A stretch of DNA of 64,000 nucleotides from Parietaria judaica (Eukaryota > Streptophyta > Magnoliopsida > Rosales > Urticaceae). Of this stretch, positions 1-11,481 are shown piece after piece. A program made the position numbers and the translations under genes. The stretch is taken from positions 36,345,201-36,409,200 of the forward strand of contig OX940861.1 in NCBI GenBank assembly GCA_954871525.1, given 5' to 3'. The notes under the pieces are model-generated. The model made no database searches and was not told the origin of the DNA. It was given only the letters and a program-made list of their open reading frames with translations. Every line of letters starts with the position of its first letter. The stretch's first letter is position 1.

Positions 1-854
1 CATGTTGATATTTACCCCAAAAAAATGGCGTTCAACTCTCTGCAGCAAAAAAAAAGGCTGAAAATATTACGAATTTTATTTTGAATTTAATTAAGGGATG
101 TTTAAAATCAATCAGTTATGTATTTAGCAATTTTTAAGGGAAAAAATTCCTGTAATATAAATGCTAGAATTTTTTGAAATTTTATTTTTAAAATTAAATC
201 GTTTTAACACTGAATATATGAAAATATTTCGAATTTAATTGAGGGATTTTTAAAAATCAATCAGTTATGTATTTAGCTATTTTTAAGGAAAATAATTCGA
301 TTACTAATTTATTTTAAACGTAAATTAAATGCCAGAATTATAATATCACACGTAAAAAATTATAAGGGTAAATTGGTTCATATTTCAATTAATTATTGAT
401 TTTGATTACCATAAATAGCAATGGACATTTTCTTGAAACGTTGAGTCAAAAATAGGCATTTGACTCATTTACCCTAAATGAATTATGAACTACCTCTTTT
501 TTATGCAAATGTCATTTGTTGTCTTTTAAAATGATGTAAAATAATATATTTGTATAAAAAAAATATCCTTGCCTATCATAAATAATTATTATGACAAATA
601 ATTACATTTTATAAATAATATTCGAGAATAAATATAAATAATTTTAACTGTAAATATTTATGTAAGCTTTAACGTTAAAAAAAAAAAAAAAAAAACAGAG
701 CAGCGCTAGATACAGCTCCGGTGGAGTAGTAACGCCAAAATATGGTGGCTTTTGACGTACTTGAAGCCGGCAAAAAATTTTGGAACCAAACCTCCCATTT
801 GACCAAACTTTAGAAACTTATGCCGTTTGGCTGTTCTTCCTCACCTCAGTGATA
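1..854. other. AT-rich upstream region of the PPR gene
   Basis: No gene is visible. Two imperfect direct copies of a roughly 75-bp AT-rich block (near 70-150 and 230-300) share the core ATCAATCAGTTATGTATTTA. A poly(A) run lies near 678-695. The last 150 bases should hold the promoter and 5' leader of the PPR gene, but no clear TATA element was identified. Confidence 0.5.
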
Positions 855-3311
855 ATGCCGAGAATTTTGAAAGCCCATCGAACCCTCTTCAACCCAAACG
901 CTCTTCTCTTCGCCAAACCACGCTTCTTCTCGACGGTCGCCATTGACGCCCGTCACCTCTCCTCCGAGCAAACCCAGCTCGCCGACGACCTCGTCTCCGT
1001 CTTCACCGCACGCCCTTTCTCGCCGCAAAACCCCGAGCTGAAGCGCCTCGCTCCGTTCCTGACGACCAAACTCGTGGAGTCCGCGTTGACTCGCTTCAAG
1101 AACTGGCAAACCGCTCACTCGCTCTTCACCTGGGCTTCCAGTCAAGAAGGGTATTGGCACAACTGTTACACTTACAATGCCATGGCTTCCATCCTATCAG
1201 GGGCTCGACAAAATGCCGCGCTCAGCGGGCTGGCCTCGGAGCTCGTCGATTCGAGCTCGTCGATGACTCCCGGTGGGTTGGGCTTTTTCCTCAGGTGTCT
1301 GGGTGATTTGGGGTTGGTTGAGGAAGCCAATGCCGTCTTTGATCAAGTTAAGAACAAGCGTCTTTGCGTTCCGAATGATTATACTTATGCTTGTTTATTT
1401 GAGGTCTTGTCGAGGTGCGGCTCGATCGAGCTTCTCGAAAAGAGGTTGAGCGAAATGAAGGATTCGGGTTTGGAGATGAGTAAGTACAGTATGACGCCAT
1501 TGTTGCGGGGTTATTGCTTGATGGGCAAGTTCGAAGAGGCATTGAAAGTTTTCGATGAAATGAATGAGAGAGGTTGGGCTGATGCCTATGTTTTTTCCGT
1601 TCTTATCGTGTGTTTTAGCAAGTTTGGGAAGGTGGATAAGGCGTTCGAGTGGATTGAACGAATGGAGGAGCGCGGTTTTCAGTTGAACGCATCGACGTAT
1701 CATGTTTTGATCAACGGGTTTGTAAAAGAGAGCAGGTTCGAAATGGCCCTTCAACTGTTTGCGAAAATGCGAAGTTCGGGCTTCAGCGTCAACGTCTCTC
1801 TCTTTGATGTTTTGATTGGAGGACTTTGTAAGAACAAAGAGCTCGAGAAAGCCCTTTGTTTGTTTAAAGAAATGAAAGCTTTGGGAATTCGCCCGGATGC
1901 TGGGATCATCGGGAAGCTCGTTTTGTGCTGTTCGTCTGAAGGGGAAATGATCGGGTTGCTTGACGAAAACGAACAAGATATGGATAGAGAAGAGCTCATA
2001 CTGTTTTACAATGCTGTGCTCAATGGTCTTGTCAACTTGGGCTCAGTTGATAAAGCTCACACCTTGCTCTGCTCGATGATTGACGGTGAATCTAGTCTTG
2101 CTTCCGATGTATATAGTCTTCTGAAGGTAAACGATGCCCGTGTCACTTCTTCTTTTCGACAAGTTATCAATTGTCTATTGAAGGTAAACAAGGTGGACAT
2201 GGCCTTGAAGCTCTTCAAAGATATGATCCATATCGGCTGCAAACCGGGTAGGCTGATCTGCAATAATTTGATCAATGAACTATGTAATTCAGATAGATTG
2301 GAAGAAAGTTATGAGATCATGGCAGAGATGAAAAATTCTGGACTCGAGCCGACGGAATTCACTTACAATTCTTTGTATCGGTGTCTTTGTCAAAGACGGG
2401 ACGTGGAAAAAGCCCTCGACATGGTGAAAACAATGCGTAAGTATGGACACAAACCGTGGATAAAGCACACTTCATTATTCGTTGAGCAATTGTGCAAAAA
2501 CGGGAAGGAACATCAAGCTTGTAGCTTTTTAGATAACATGCTTCAAGAAGGTTTCATGCCCAACATAGTTTCGTACTCCGCTCTATTGAACAGCTTGGCA
2601 AAGGCCGGAGAAGTAGACCCCGCTTTGAGCTTATTCCGAACCATTTGCGATCAAGGCTGTTCTCCCGATGTGATCGCCTATAACATATTAATAAACGGGC
2701 TTTGCAAGGCCCAAAGAGTGTCCGAAGCAGAGGAATTAGCCGAGGAGATGCTGGCTAAGGGGCTCGCTCCATCGGTGGTTACGTTCAATCTGCTCATATC
2801 CGGATGGTGCAGAGACGGTGATACCCCTCGAGCCATGCTTTGCCTCTCCAAGATGTACAACGAGAAAACAGACCCGAGCGTAATTACATACACTACGTTA
2901 ATAGACGGGCTGTGCTCCGTGGGAAGATCCGATGACGCCCTTATGCTCTTCGATGGCATGGAGAGTAAAGGCTGTGCTCCGAACAGAGTCACTTTCATGG
3001 CTCTTATCAGCGGTCTTTGCAAGTGCCGGAGGCCCGACACCGCTCTCTCCTATCTTCGAGTGATGGAGAAACGGGAAATGGTTCCCGAAAATTTCGTGTA
3101 CGTACTGTTACTAAGTGCTTTTCTATTCGAGTCAAATCTGCCGATGGCGTTCGAGATTTTCAAAGAGATTGTTGACAGAGGAAGTATTCCTGACCAAACG
3201 GACAAGAATTATTCGGTAGTAAAGGATGCGATTCGTCGTTTTTTAGCAGACGAGAGGACTTCCGCAAGTGTTAAAGCGCTCGTCAATCAGGAAAGCTTGG
3301 ATAACTTGTGA
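855..3311 (+). CDS. Pentatricopeptide repeat (PPR) protein, P class, probably mitochondrial
   Basis: An uninterrupted 818-codon ORF, as usual for intronless plant PPR genes. The start is the first ATG in frame (MPRILKAHRT); the frame is open further upstream but only from a non-ATG codon. The N-terminus is rich in Arg, Ser, Thr, Phe and hydroxylated residues (FAKPRFFSTV), which fits an organelle, probably mitochondrial, transit peptide. From about residue 105 to 790 there are tandem 35-residue PPR units of the form TYN.LI.GLCK.G....A..LF.EM...G..P. No E, DYW or other editing extension follows, so it is P class. Such proteins bind organelle RNA one base per repeat and act in RNA stabilisation, splicing or processing. 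Overall layout and length resemble Arabidopsis At5g08310. The specific RNA target cannot be read from the sequence. Confidence 0.95.
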   Translation: MPRILKAHRTLFNPNALLFAKPRFFSTVAIDARHLSSEQTQLADDLVSVFTARPFSPQNPELKRLAPFLTTKLVESALTRFKNWQTAHSLFTWASSQEGYWHNCYTYNAMASILSGARQNAALSGLASELVDSSSSMTPGGLGFFLRCLGDLGLVEEANAVFDQVKNKRLCVPNDYTYACLFEVLSRCGSIELLEKRLSEMKDSGLEMSKYSMTPLLRGYCLMGKFEEALKVFDEMNERGWADAYVFSVLIVCFSKFGKVDKAFEWIERMEERGFQLNASTYHVLINGFVKESRFEMALQLFAKMRSSGFSVNVSLFDVLIGGLCKNKELEKALCLFKEMKALGIRPDAGIIGKLVLCCSSEGEMIGLLDENEQDMDREELILFYNAVLNGLVNLGSVDKAHTLLCSMIDGESSLASDVYSLLKVNDARVTSSFRQVINCLLKVNKVDMALKLFKDMIHIGCKPGRLICNNLINELCNSDRLEESYEIMAEMKNSGLEPTEFTYNSLYRCLCQRRDVEKALDMVKTMRKYGHKPWIKHTSLFVEQLCKNGKEHQACSFLDNMLQEGFMPNIVSYSALLNSLAKAGEVDPALSLFRTICDQGCSPDVIAYNILINGLCKAQRVSEAEELAEEMLAKGLAPSVVTFNLLISGWCRDGDTPRAMLCLSKMYNEKTDPSVITYTTLIDGLCSVGRSDDALMLFDGMESKGCAPNRVTFMALISGLCKCRRPDTALSYLRVMEKREMVPENFVYVLLLSAFLFESNLPMAFEIFKEIVDRGSIPDQTDKNYSVVKDAIRRFLADERTSASVKALVNQESLDNL

Positions 3312-4825
3312 AATAAGTTAGATCCAAAAGTAAGAATTTCTAATTTCCGTTTGTATATAGTTTATTGTAAATCTATTTATTCCAAAAGGCAATTTCTCAT
3401 GCTAAAAAATATATAAGAAATACATCTTATCTAAGAAATACTATTGCTAATTTTATACAATGTCATAAACATACAGGCCGTGTTTTATTGCTTGGAGTAT
3501 TTCTGGCGTGTACGGTTGCCCGAGTACACGGATACGATTAGACCGGTTGTTCTTAGCATTCAAGAAAACGGATCTCCTTGTGTCGCATTCGTAGAATCCA
3601 TTATTTTTATAGCACTTTAATACCTAATATAAGAATTTTGCGGTAATATGTTTTAGTTTTAGATTTCATTGTCTTTTTAAAATGTTTTAGATGAATTCTA
3701 TTTGTTACAAAACATAACAGTATTAACTTTTACATCAGCAATTTTAATTAATTCTAAAAACTTATAATTATTCAAGGTTTAGATTTAATTCTGAAAATAT
3801 TTATGAAAAAAATAATAATCTAAACTTAAATAAATTTTTTTTAACATTGTAGCATAACATTGGTGATTTTTTATTACTAAATTTAACTTTAAATATTAAA
3901 GTCTCAAAATTCAAAATATATGAGATATTCTCGTTCATTTTTTAATTAATTCTTTTCGCTGATATGTTCCACGTATGTACAAGTATTTGACTAATGACTT
4001 GTGCACTGCATGGCAATATTTATAAAATATTATTTGACCTACTCAGATTATAATAAGCTAAATCTACACTCAAACTCAAAGTATTAAATATACACCTTAT
4101 CTATAATATAAGTTAAATAAAATACAAAGTCTATGATGATCGATCAAAATTCAAAAGCCAATAATAATGTCAAAAGTCTTATACTTGGTCAAAAAAATTA
4201 AGACGACTAATGACCAATGAAAATGACATAATGTTTATTACTCAATAATTTGTCAACATCTGATTTTTTTTACATCATATTGTATATAAATAAAGTTTTT
4301 ATTTTTATTTTTTATAAATAGTTTGTATACAACAAACATCTTTTTTTTATTATTATTCCACAAGTGAAAATCTTCACTTGAACAAAAAGAAAAAGAAAAA
4401 AAAAAACAAGAGATATATTTTCCTTAATGAAAATTTTGAGATTTTTTTTAGTCATATAGACTTGTCACTAAATAGAAAAAAGTAGGATCTGTCACATTTT
4501 GAATAAGTCTTTTTCATTTGTATATCTCTCTTTCAGTAATGTTGAATAAGTATATTTGCAATGTAAAAATCAATTTATTAAATCTAATCGTAAGAGAAGA
4601 GCATTGGTAGAAATTGAAAATGACGAACCGCATATTGACATAGTCAATTGGAAAAGATCCATTCATCTTAAGAAATTAGAATATGTACTAAAATTATTAT
4701 TTAAAATATAAAGTTAAACAGTTAAATTCTTAATTTTTCTCTAGATTCTATTCAAATAAAATATAGACCCCATATTTAGTGGCTAGATGACCACTACTTT
4801 ATTTTATGTTTGAATCAGTTATTCC
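3312..4825. other. AT-rich intergenic region without recognised genes
   Basis: The first 100-200 bases should include the 3' UTR of the PPR gene. The rest is AT-rich with homopolymer runs. No ORF, repeat border or RNA gene could be supported. Confidence 0.5.
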
Positions 4826-4965
4826 AAGTTCCAACCATAAAAGTGGTTGCTAGGATAGCCTAGTGGTAATTTCACACTACCTCCAAAGTGGAGGTCGTTG
4901 GTTCGATCCCCACACGCAGCAAAGCTGTCTTCAAAAAAAAAAAAAAAAAGTTCCAACCATAAAAG
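4826..4965 (+). mobile_element. Short tRNA-derived SINE with perfect target-site duplication
   Basis: The body at 4844-4947 starts with a tRNA-like module. TAGCCTAGTGG fits a Pol III A box and GGTTCGATCCC fits a B box, at tRNA-like spacing. A short tail and a run of about 16 A follow. It is bracketed by an identical 18-bp repeat (AAGTTCCAACCATAAAAG at 4826-4843 and 4948-4965), the signature of LINE-assisted retroposition. The T stem of the tRNA-like part has a mismatch and there is no clean cloverleaf, so a working tRNA gene is unlikely. Alternatively it is a one-off tRNA retropseudogene; genome copy number would decide. Confidence 0.85.
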
Positions 4966-5227
4966 GGAATAACGATTATATATTAATTAATTTGACTTTC
5001 TCCCATGAAAAGATTGGAATCTCCTTATAGCCATTTCTATCCCCTAAAAGTAAGTTTAATTTCAACTACTATAATAATATATACGATTTTTTTTTTTTTG
5101 TTACTTTTGCTACCAAGCTTAAAATGTCACCACTGATAAAATATTAATGGTTTAACTTTACAAGTATAATATACAGAAATTATAACTATTAAATATCAAT
5201 ATCGATTTCTACCAATGTACTTTTTAT

Positions 5228-6020
5228 TAGGGGTGAAAATTTTGTCACCGTTTCCCGGTTTCGTCCCGGTTCCGGACCGGTTTAAGAAAAAAATAGGGAA
5301 ATTGTGTTTAAAACTGGGAACCGGTACTTCCCGGTTCCCGATTTTCGGAACCGTGAACCGGAACCGGGAACCAGAACCGTTTTTCCCGATTTTTGGTACC
5401 GGTTCCGGTTTATGTATTTTTATGTCATTTTTTAAATATTTTTATGTCGTTTTGGTTTAATATGTCATTTTGTTTTCTTTAGAATTATATGTCGTTTTTT
5501 ACCATTAAAAAAATTAGGGTTTATGCCTCCTTCCTCATTCCTCTCTCTCGCTTGCGACTCTTTATCCTCACCTTCTCTCTGCTTTTGGCTTTTCCTCGTC
5601 CAGGTTTGATTTCCTTCTGTGAAATATCTTTTATGGTTTATTCTATGTCAATTGCACCCCTTCGAAAGGCTTGATTTCCTCGCTTTCTTCTTTGATTTCG
5701 GCTTCTTTTCCTTCTCTCAAGTTTTTCTTTTTTTTATTCGAATGATTCCAACCCTCTTATGTGATTTCGGCGCTGCTTTCCTCCCGACTCCAGAGAAGTC
5801 GAACGCTTTACTCCCGGTTTTAGTCACGAATTATATCACGAATTTTTTCACGATTCTCTCACGAATTTTTCCCGGTCCCAGTTCCGGTTCCGGTTTTCAA
5901 AAAAAAAGGGAAATATACAATTGGAACCGGGAACCGGTACCAAGAAAAAAATCCCGAATTTTCGAGATAGGTACCAAAAAATAAAAAATATACCGGTTCC
6001 CGGTTCCGCTTTCACCCCTA
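5228..6020. mobile_element. Non-autonomous hAT-type element, 793 bp
   Basis: The ends are TAGGGGTGAAA and its inverse TTTCACCCCTA. It is flanked by a perfect 8-bp duplication CTTTTTAT (5220-5227 and 6021-6028), the hAT target-site length. The subterminal parts are dense in GGTTCCCGGTTCCGG-like motifs in both orientations, plausible transposase-binding sites. No transposase is encoded. Confidence 0.88.
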
Positions 6021-6652
6021 CTTTTTATGTATACCGATAAACAACAAATATTTATAAATATTAATTGAAGGCCAGTTATCAATCGAACAAATGCAAAGAT
6101 ACTGCTTTGAAGAACAATGGATTTCGACTGAAAGTAAAAGCTAACGATAAAGCAGCGACGAGTCTCGCTCGTTTTATCATTTTTGTGAGGCATATTGTCG
6201 TGGGTTTTCGATTACGAGCGACCAACGGATCCACCACCAATCATAAAAAGAAATAGTTGAAAAACTGAAAGATCTAAAATTTGGGCATATACCGACGGCA
6301 AATCCAAGTTGGCATTTAGCAACAACATAAACATTTCTTTTGCACTTGATTTACAATCAGGTTTATCTTAAGCTTTACATCACACGGAATTATTTTCCGA
6401 CATCTTTATTTGTGAATGACTAACAAGTCTATCATGCTCGACACTGGATAGCAATGTATCACAAGTTATTCAGAAATGTACAACCGGCTAAAGAGTGCAA
6501 GTAATTCTATCTAACAAAATAAGAAAAATATTTTCAGATTAGGTTAACGTCACTGAGAATCTTGAATTAACATGTGGAAAATTAGCTCTAAAATAAGAGA
6601 GTAAATTAGAATCTATAATTTTTTATGAGATAATTTTGCACCACTTTCTTTA

Positions 6653-7242
6653 TGGGGTGAACAAGCGGGTATTCGGTACGGTTTTAGACAAATAATAGAC
6701 CGAATACCGCATTTCGGTATTTTAGAAATAATAACCGAATACCCTATTTTTAAAGATGAAAACCGCCTTTACCGTATAATCGGTATTTGGTGTTCGGTTG
6801 CGGTATTATCGGTTTTTTGCCCACATTGACCGCTTTTAAATTAATATCCACATCTCCATAAACTGACTACTAATATTACACGTAAACATACTACTAAATG
6901 TTAATATTATAAATTATTACACATAAACGGATTACTAAATACTAATATTACACAATATTACACCGAGAGATTAGATAAGAAAAATCTTTTTGACGTGTTG
7001 ATAGGTATGATAAATAAAATATAATAAATATAATATTAGATTTAGTTAAAGCGGTAAAACCGGGTAAGCGGTTGCGGTTTTCACATTAAAACCGAAAACC
7101 CCGTTTTAACCTAATTCGGTATTCGGTTTTTTTCTCGGTATATTCGGTTTTAACCGCTTTAATAGCGGTTGCGGTTTAATCGGTATCGGTTTGATCGGTT
7201 TTCGGTTAAAAATTCGGTTTACGGTTTCTTTTGTTCACCCAG
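6653..7242. mobile_element. Non-autonomous hAT-type element with GCGGT/CGGTAT subterminal motifs
   Basis: Ends TGGGGTGAACAA and TTGTTCACCCAG are near-inverted. Flanks TTTCTTTA and TTTCTTTC match at 7 of 8 bases. Inside, CGGTATTCGGTT and AACCGCTTT motifs recur near both ends. A shorter relative in opposite orientation lies at 42057-42408. Confidence 0.75.
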
Positions 7243-7250
7243 TTTCTTTC

Positions 7251-8370
7251 TTTCTTTTTTTGCGGGAAATTTTTTTGCACCACTTTCGTCCCTGTAATGT
7301 GATGAAAACAATATTTGCTAAATTTTATTGTAAGAGATCAGTGATAATCAACTTCCACCACGTATATAACTTGCCATTTTGATGCTACAAAAAAGATGAA
7401 AAATGTGCACAAGAAACTCTTGTTCCGACATTTATTCCCTCTTTCTTCTCAAATTTTAATAAGTTCTAATATGAACTAAAAAAGAAAGTTATGGAAACGT
7501 GAGGAAATTTATTTCTAGTTTCCCCCCTAAAAATATAGTTTTCCGGGTTTATCGTGGGTATTCAATCACTCATCGGCAAACTATAACGGTTTAGTTTATC
7601 GTGGGTTTTCTGCCTACACTAGCCAAATTTCGGTTTGTCAATGACGTCTTGAAAATTTTGGCAAAAGTACAAAATCATTATAAGTTATTTGATTTTTTTT
7701 TTTAATAATAACGAAAAGGTTTGCCAATACAATGACACAACAAAGAAGTTTCCAAATCTGCAATAACCCACATCCGTATTCGGAAAATTAAAATACGCGG
7801 AACAACTTATTAAACTCCGGGGAAGAATGCTTAAATAGCTTTAGATGATTAAAAGAAAGAAAAAGAAACGACATGAATACAATAATAGCCAAGTAAAACC
7901 AAAAGGAAATGAGAAATTACCTCCACATTCAGAAATTATTTTTGGACAAGGAAAAAAAATATTTGGGATAGTAATTACATGCAAAACTAATGAAATTCGG
8001 TAAGAAACAGCTTCTTGAATTGTAACATCTCTATGTATATATTCTAATAATAATGGCACACAAGCAAAACTCTCAGAAAAGCCCTTCACGTGACGTTTGC
8101 AAATTGAAGCTTGAAAAGCACATAATGTATGAACAGTACCTGCTTCATCAGATCCCATGCGGTTCCGACGCAAAAGATTTCCGAGATTCTAGTTGATTGA
8201 TGAACCAAAAATGCATCTTTGATTCCATCTTGTGATAGCATAATTTCACAACTGAAGAAGCACCATCGACCTGCAAGAAGAAGAAGAAGCTCCATCGGAA
8301 GCCCTAAAAAGAAAGCGTAGAATTATTTAAGAGAGCTCGATGGTCGGAAATGCAGCACCTGAAACAATCT
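7251..8370. other. Intergenic region and likely 3' UTR of the RING gene
   Basis: No coding sequence is supported. The part next to 8371 should be the 3' UTR of the minus-strand RING gene; a GAAGAAGAAGAAG run lies near 8274-8290. The rest is AT-rich with no recognised element. Confidence 0.4.
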
Positions 8371-9543
8371 TCAATCAAGATCTTCTTGTCTGGGCTCCGC
8401 TCCAGCGTTCCGATTGCCTCTGTAACCCGCATTCGTTTCGTCATCATTGTCACCGGCGCCAGAGTCGCTCGTCTCAGCAGTCGAAGTAAAAGCCCTGAAC
8501 AAACGCGGCAATGAGATCGTAAACCTCCGCTCCACCGTTCGCTGCGCCTCAGAATTATCTCCAGAAGCGACCCCACTTCCACCACCATCACCTGAGGCAT
8601 TAGACACAGTTTGACTTTGACCTTGACCTTGACCCTGACCCTGACTTCCGGTGTTTGGGGGCCCACGAGCCCGCTGCTCGTACTCAGGATCATCGGTCGG
8701 GAGCTCGTGGCGACACACTGGGCAAGAATTATGCAACTCCAACCAGGGCAAGATGCAATCCGAATGGTAAATATGTTTGCAGGGCATAAGCTTAGCCTCC
8801 TCGCCGAGGTCAAACATGTCTTTGCACACAGCACACTGTGAAGAATCCGAATTCAAAAGCTCCTCTGTAATTTTTATAACAGGGAGCGCCGCCACAGCAG
8901 ATTTCGATGCTGGAGGTGTACCGTAACGATTTGGGTCGTTCTCCGCTAGCTGTTGGATCAGTTGCTCCAGGCCCGGTCCAAAGAAGTAGTCTCCTAGGTT
9001 ATGATTGTTAGGGAAACGAAACCCAGAAGGGTCCCCACCAGCATTGTTATCAATCACAAACTGAATATCTGCCCCATTTGCCCTCATGGTCTGCAGGTAG
9101 GTCTGAAGGAACGCAAACGGGTTATACGCGTCAGGTTCCTGAAAATTACGGTTCGGTCCTCCACCGCCGAAGAGGGCTGAGATTTGGTCATCAATAGCCA
9201 AACCTCCACCGCGACCCGATGAGGTCACAGGTCCTCCACCGCCTAAGAGGGCTGAGATTTGGTCATCGATAGCCAAACCTCCACCGCGACCCGATGAGGT
9301 CGCAGAGGTTAATAAAAAGGGAAAACCTCCGAAGGGGTTTGACTCGGGCGGAAAAGAGAGCATTGAAGCGGGGCCTGGAGTATCGGTTGGGCTGGGATTT
9401 TCCATCTCCTCAATGAAGTCATCATTGCAAAGTGGGCAGCGTAGATTAGACGACGGCACTATACTTATTGTGCAGTTGCACGGATGGCAGAAGTACAGTT
9501 GAGGTGCGTCATTACTGGCACCGCTGCTTCCAGAAAACGACAT
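8371..9543 (-). CDS. RING-H2 E3 ubiquitin ligase (RING1-like, zinc-ribbon plus RING)
   Basis: A single coding exon of 390 codons. The start is the ATG of MSFSGSSGAS, because a longer in-frame ATG 11 codons upstream precedes a weak, unconserved leader. An N-terminal zinc ribbon has C19..C22 and C36..C39 (CHPC, CPLC). A low-complexity Gly/Pro/Ser middle includes a duplicated 25-residue segment. A RING-H2 finger spans about residues 237-277, with Cys-x2-Cys, then CKHIYHSDC and CPVC, giving the C3H2C3 zinc pattern that recruits an E2 and transfers ubiquitin. The tail has a QGQGQGQG stretch and is acidic. The architecture matches plant RING1-like ligases such as At3g19950. Substrates cannot be inferred. 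A 5' UTR intron lies upstream. Confidence 0.93.
   Translation of the reverse strand: MSFSGSSGASNDAPQLYFCHPCNCTISIVPSSNLRCPLCNDDFIEEMENPSPTDTPGPASMLSFPPESNPFGGFPFLLTSATSSGRGGGLAIDDQISALLGGGGPVTSSGRGGGLAIDDQISALFGGGGPNRNFQEPDAYNPFAFLQTYLQTMRANGADIQFVIDNNAGGDPSGFRFPNNHNLGDYFFGPGLEQLIQQLAENDPNRYGTPPASKSAVAALPVIKITEELLNSDSSQCAVCKDMFDLGEEAKLMPCKHIYHSDCILPWLELHNSCPVCRHELPTDDPEYEQRARGPPNTGSQGQGQGQGQSQTVSNASGDGGGSGVASGDNSEAQRTVERRFTISLPRLFRAFTSTAETSDSGAGDNDDETNAGYRGNRNAGAEPRQEDLD
9155..9304 (-). repeat. 75-bp in-frame tandem duplication inside the RING gene
   Basis: Unit 1 is 9155-9229 and unit 2 is 9230-9304, differing at only a few positions. Each encodes 25 residues containing SSGRGGGLAIDDQISAL. 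The duplication keeps the frame and lies in the linker between zinc ribbon and RING. Confidence 0.95.
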
Positions 9544-9663
9544 GACAAGCCCGAGAATACGTAGAGCTTCTAACAAGTACTAGCAGTAAATGAAGTTTGG
9601 TACCAGAAACTCTAGAGATTAATAAGCTGCTAAAACCAGTGTTCCGATCCAGTAATTCTTCAC

Positions 9664-10731
9664 CTACAAGGGTAAAGTAAACACAATTAATTGTTTAGAT
9701 TTTCACCAATGTCCACACAATTAACTGTTTAGATATTCATCAATATTCACACAATTATCTCAGACCAAGTTGGAGGACCTGTATAAAGTTTTATACTATA
9801 GTTGCTAGGAACTTTGAACAAAGTTAATGAAATGACATGCCAAGCAGCTGTTTGCATAAAATACATAATAATTAGCTACAAATTCTAACACAAACTAAAT
9901 TGAACACATGAAACTAAGTTTATCAGCTTACATACAAGACAAGCCACTACGCGTAGGTAATATTCACAAATCGAGCTAGTCTTCTTCAGCCAGGTCAAAA
10001 GAAAAATAAAAAAATTGAATGAACATATGCTTCAACTCAAAACAATCACTACCTAAATGGATTCCTTAATTCCATTGCATAAAAAGATAACAGCTACTTC
10101 TATCATTGTGTGGATAAGTTCAAAGCACTCTCCAGAGTTCGTAGTCGAAGTAGTCGCAACGCAACGCCCTTTTCAAAAGCTTTTCAGGTTCTAACTTTTA
10201 ATAAAGACCTTAAAACATAAAAAATGAAGCACCTATTCAAATTTTTGCTGCCTGCTAATGATCGCATTAGATCATTAGGCTGATCTTAAAAGTGGCAAGA
10301 AGAGAAAGTAAAACCTCCGAAGAAACGAGATTTTGGATTAATGCCCTAAAATTTTCTAGCGACGCAGATTACTCTGTGATGTGAAGATTCTTATTATGGT
10401 TTGATTACTTCCCCAATCCAGAAACCACAAAATCTAAATTATATAAAATATCAACACAATATAACTCCGAGGATTTAAAATGGAAATTCTTCTCAAAAAT
10501 TACACAGCAAACTGAAAAATTAAATTAGAGACAAAGGCTAGCAATCAGGGCTAGGGTTGGACGATGAACAAGCCAACAACTACATCGGAAGCAATTTCAA
10601 CACAGAAATACAAAAATTGAATGTACTACTCCGACATCAGATTCGTCGCGACGAAGAACCTACTAGCAATCGATCGCCATAAAACCTAGATGGATGATGA
10701 TGAAATCAACAAAGAGACGGAGAAGACAAAC
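9664..10731 (-). other. Probable 5' UTR intron of the RING gene
   Basis: Read on the minus strand, a donor CTCAG|GTTTGTC at 10731 and a pyrimidine-rich acceptor CCCTTGTAG at 9664 frame a region without ORFs. The exon beyond it (10732 to about 10860) is rich in GAGA and contains no long ORF, as in many plant 5' UTRs. The intron is inferred from splice signals only. Confidence 0.6.
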
Positions 10732-10860
10732 CTGAGCTCGATGGGTGCCAATCACGCCATTAACAGGTCGACGAAGAAAATCGGAGAGAGAAGAAAGAAG
10801 AAATCATCAGAATGAAATCTGGAGAGAGAGAGAGCGAGGGAGAGCGAGACGGAGCCATGG
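10732..10860 (-). other. Probable non-coding first exon of the RING gene
   Basis: A purine-rich stretch in plus orientation (CT-rich on the gene strand) lies upstream of the intron donor. No in-frame ATG leads into the RING ORF. The transcription start is probably near 10850-10870. Confidence 0.4.
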
Positions 10861-11143
10861 CTGCCTGTTAAAAGGGTGATATACGTGGATTATCCTACGC
10901 CGTTGGATGAGAAACGAGGAGTATTATGATCGGACGGTCATAACCTCGCAGCTGGACACAGTTGGTGTTAAATTGTTCATTTTACTATTTTAGGTACCTT
11001 GCAATTTTAACAAGTTTAGAATTAGATTTAGAGCTCTTTAAAAAAAAAAAAAAGATTTAGAACATATGTTATGAATATATACCCATAGTAATCTTATTGA
11101 ATATAAATTTTCATTTTAAGTCATTTTTAAGTTATATTTTCGA

Positions 11144-11345
11144 AAGGGTTAATTGCGGTAAAAATATCCAACTTTTGTCCATATGTTCCGTCTTGTACTC
11201 AAACTCTAAAATGGTAGGTGAAAATACCCAGCGTGATTGTTTTGTTGTAGACCAACAAATTTTGTCTAACATCGTTAGCGTTTCTATGGTTTTCAAGGGC
11301 TTTTTTAAGGTACTTTCACCTAAAAACCATAATTGTTGATGTGGT
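11144..11345. mobile_element. MULE-type MITE fragment (GGGTTAATTGCGG end)
   Basis: The sequence starting GGGTTAATTGCGGTAAAAAT resembles the terminal repeats of the complete element at 46231-46701 and the fragment at 62055. The opposite end is not evident, so this is a truncated copy. Confidence 0.5.
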
Positions 11346-11399
11346 TTCCCACCTCAAACAATCAATACGACATTGAGTGTATGATAATTAAGATGTTGG

Positions 11400-11446
11400 T
11401 TTTTGGTGGAATTCGATCTTTCGCGTTGCAATCTCTCTAGCACTCC

Positions 11447-11481
<35 letters not shown>

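Noticed and set aside
780..854. Longer PPR N-terminus
   Set aside because: The upstream extension begins at a non-ATG codon; the first real ATG is at 855 and gives a good transit peptide.
4848..4925. Functional tRNA gene
   Set aside because: Only the A and B boxes fit. The T stem has a mismatch, the anticodon arm is irregular, and a poly(A) tail plus target duplications mark retroposition.
8611..8841. Plus-strand ORF of Thr-Leu repeats
   Set aside because: It is the shadow of the QGQGQG repeat in the minus-strand RING gene.
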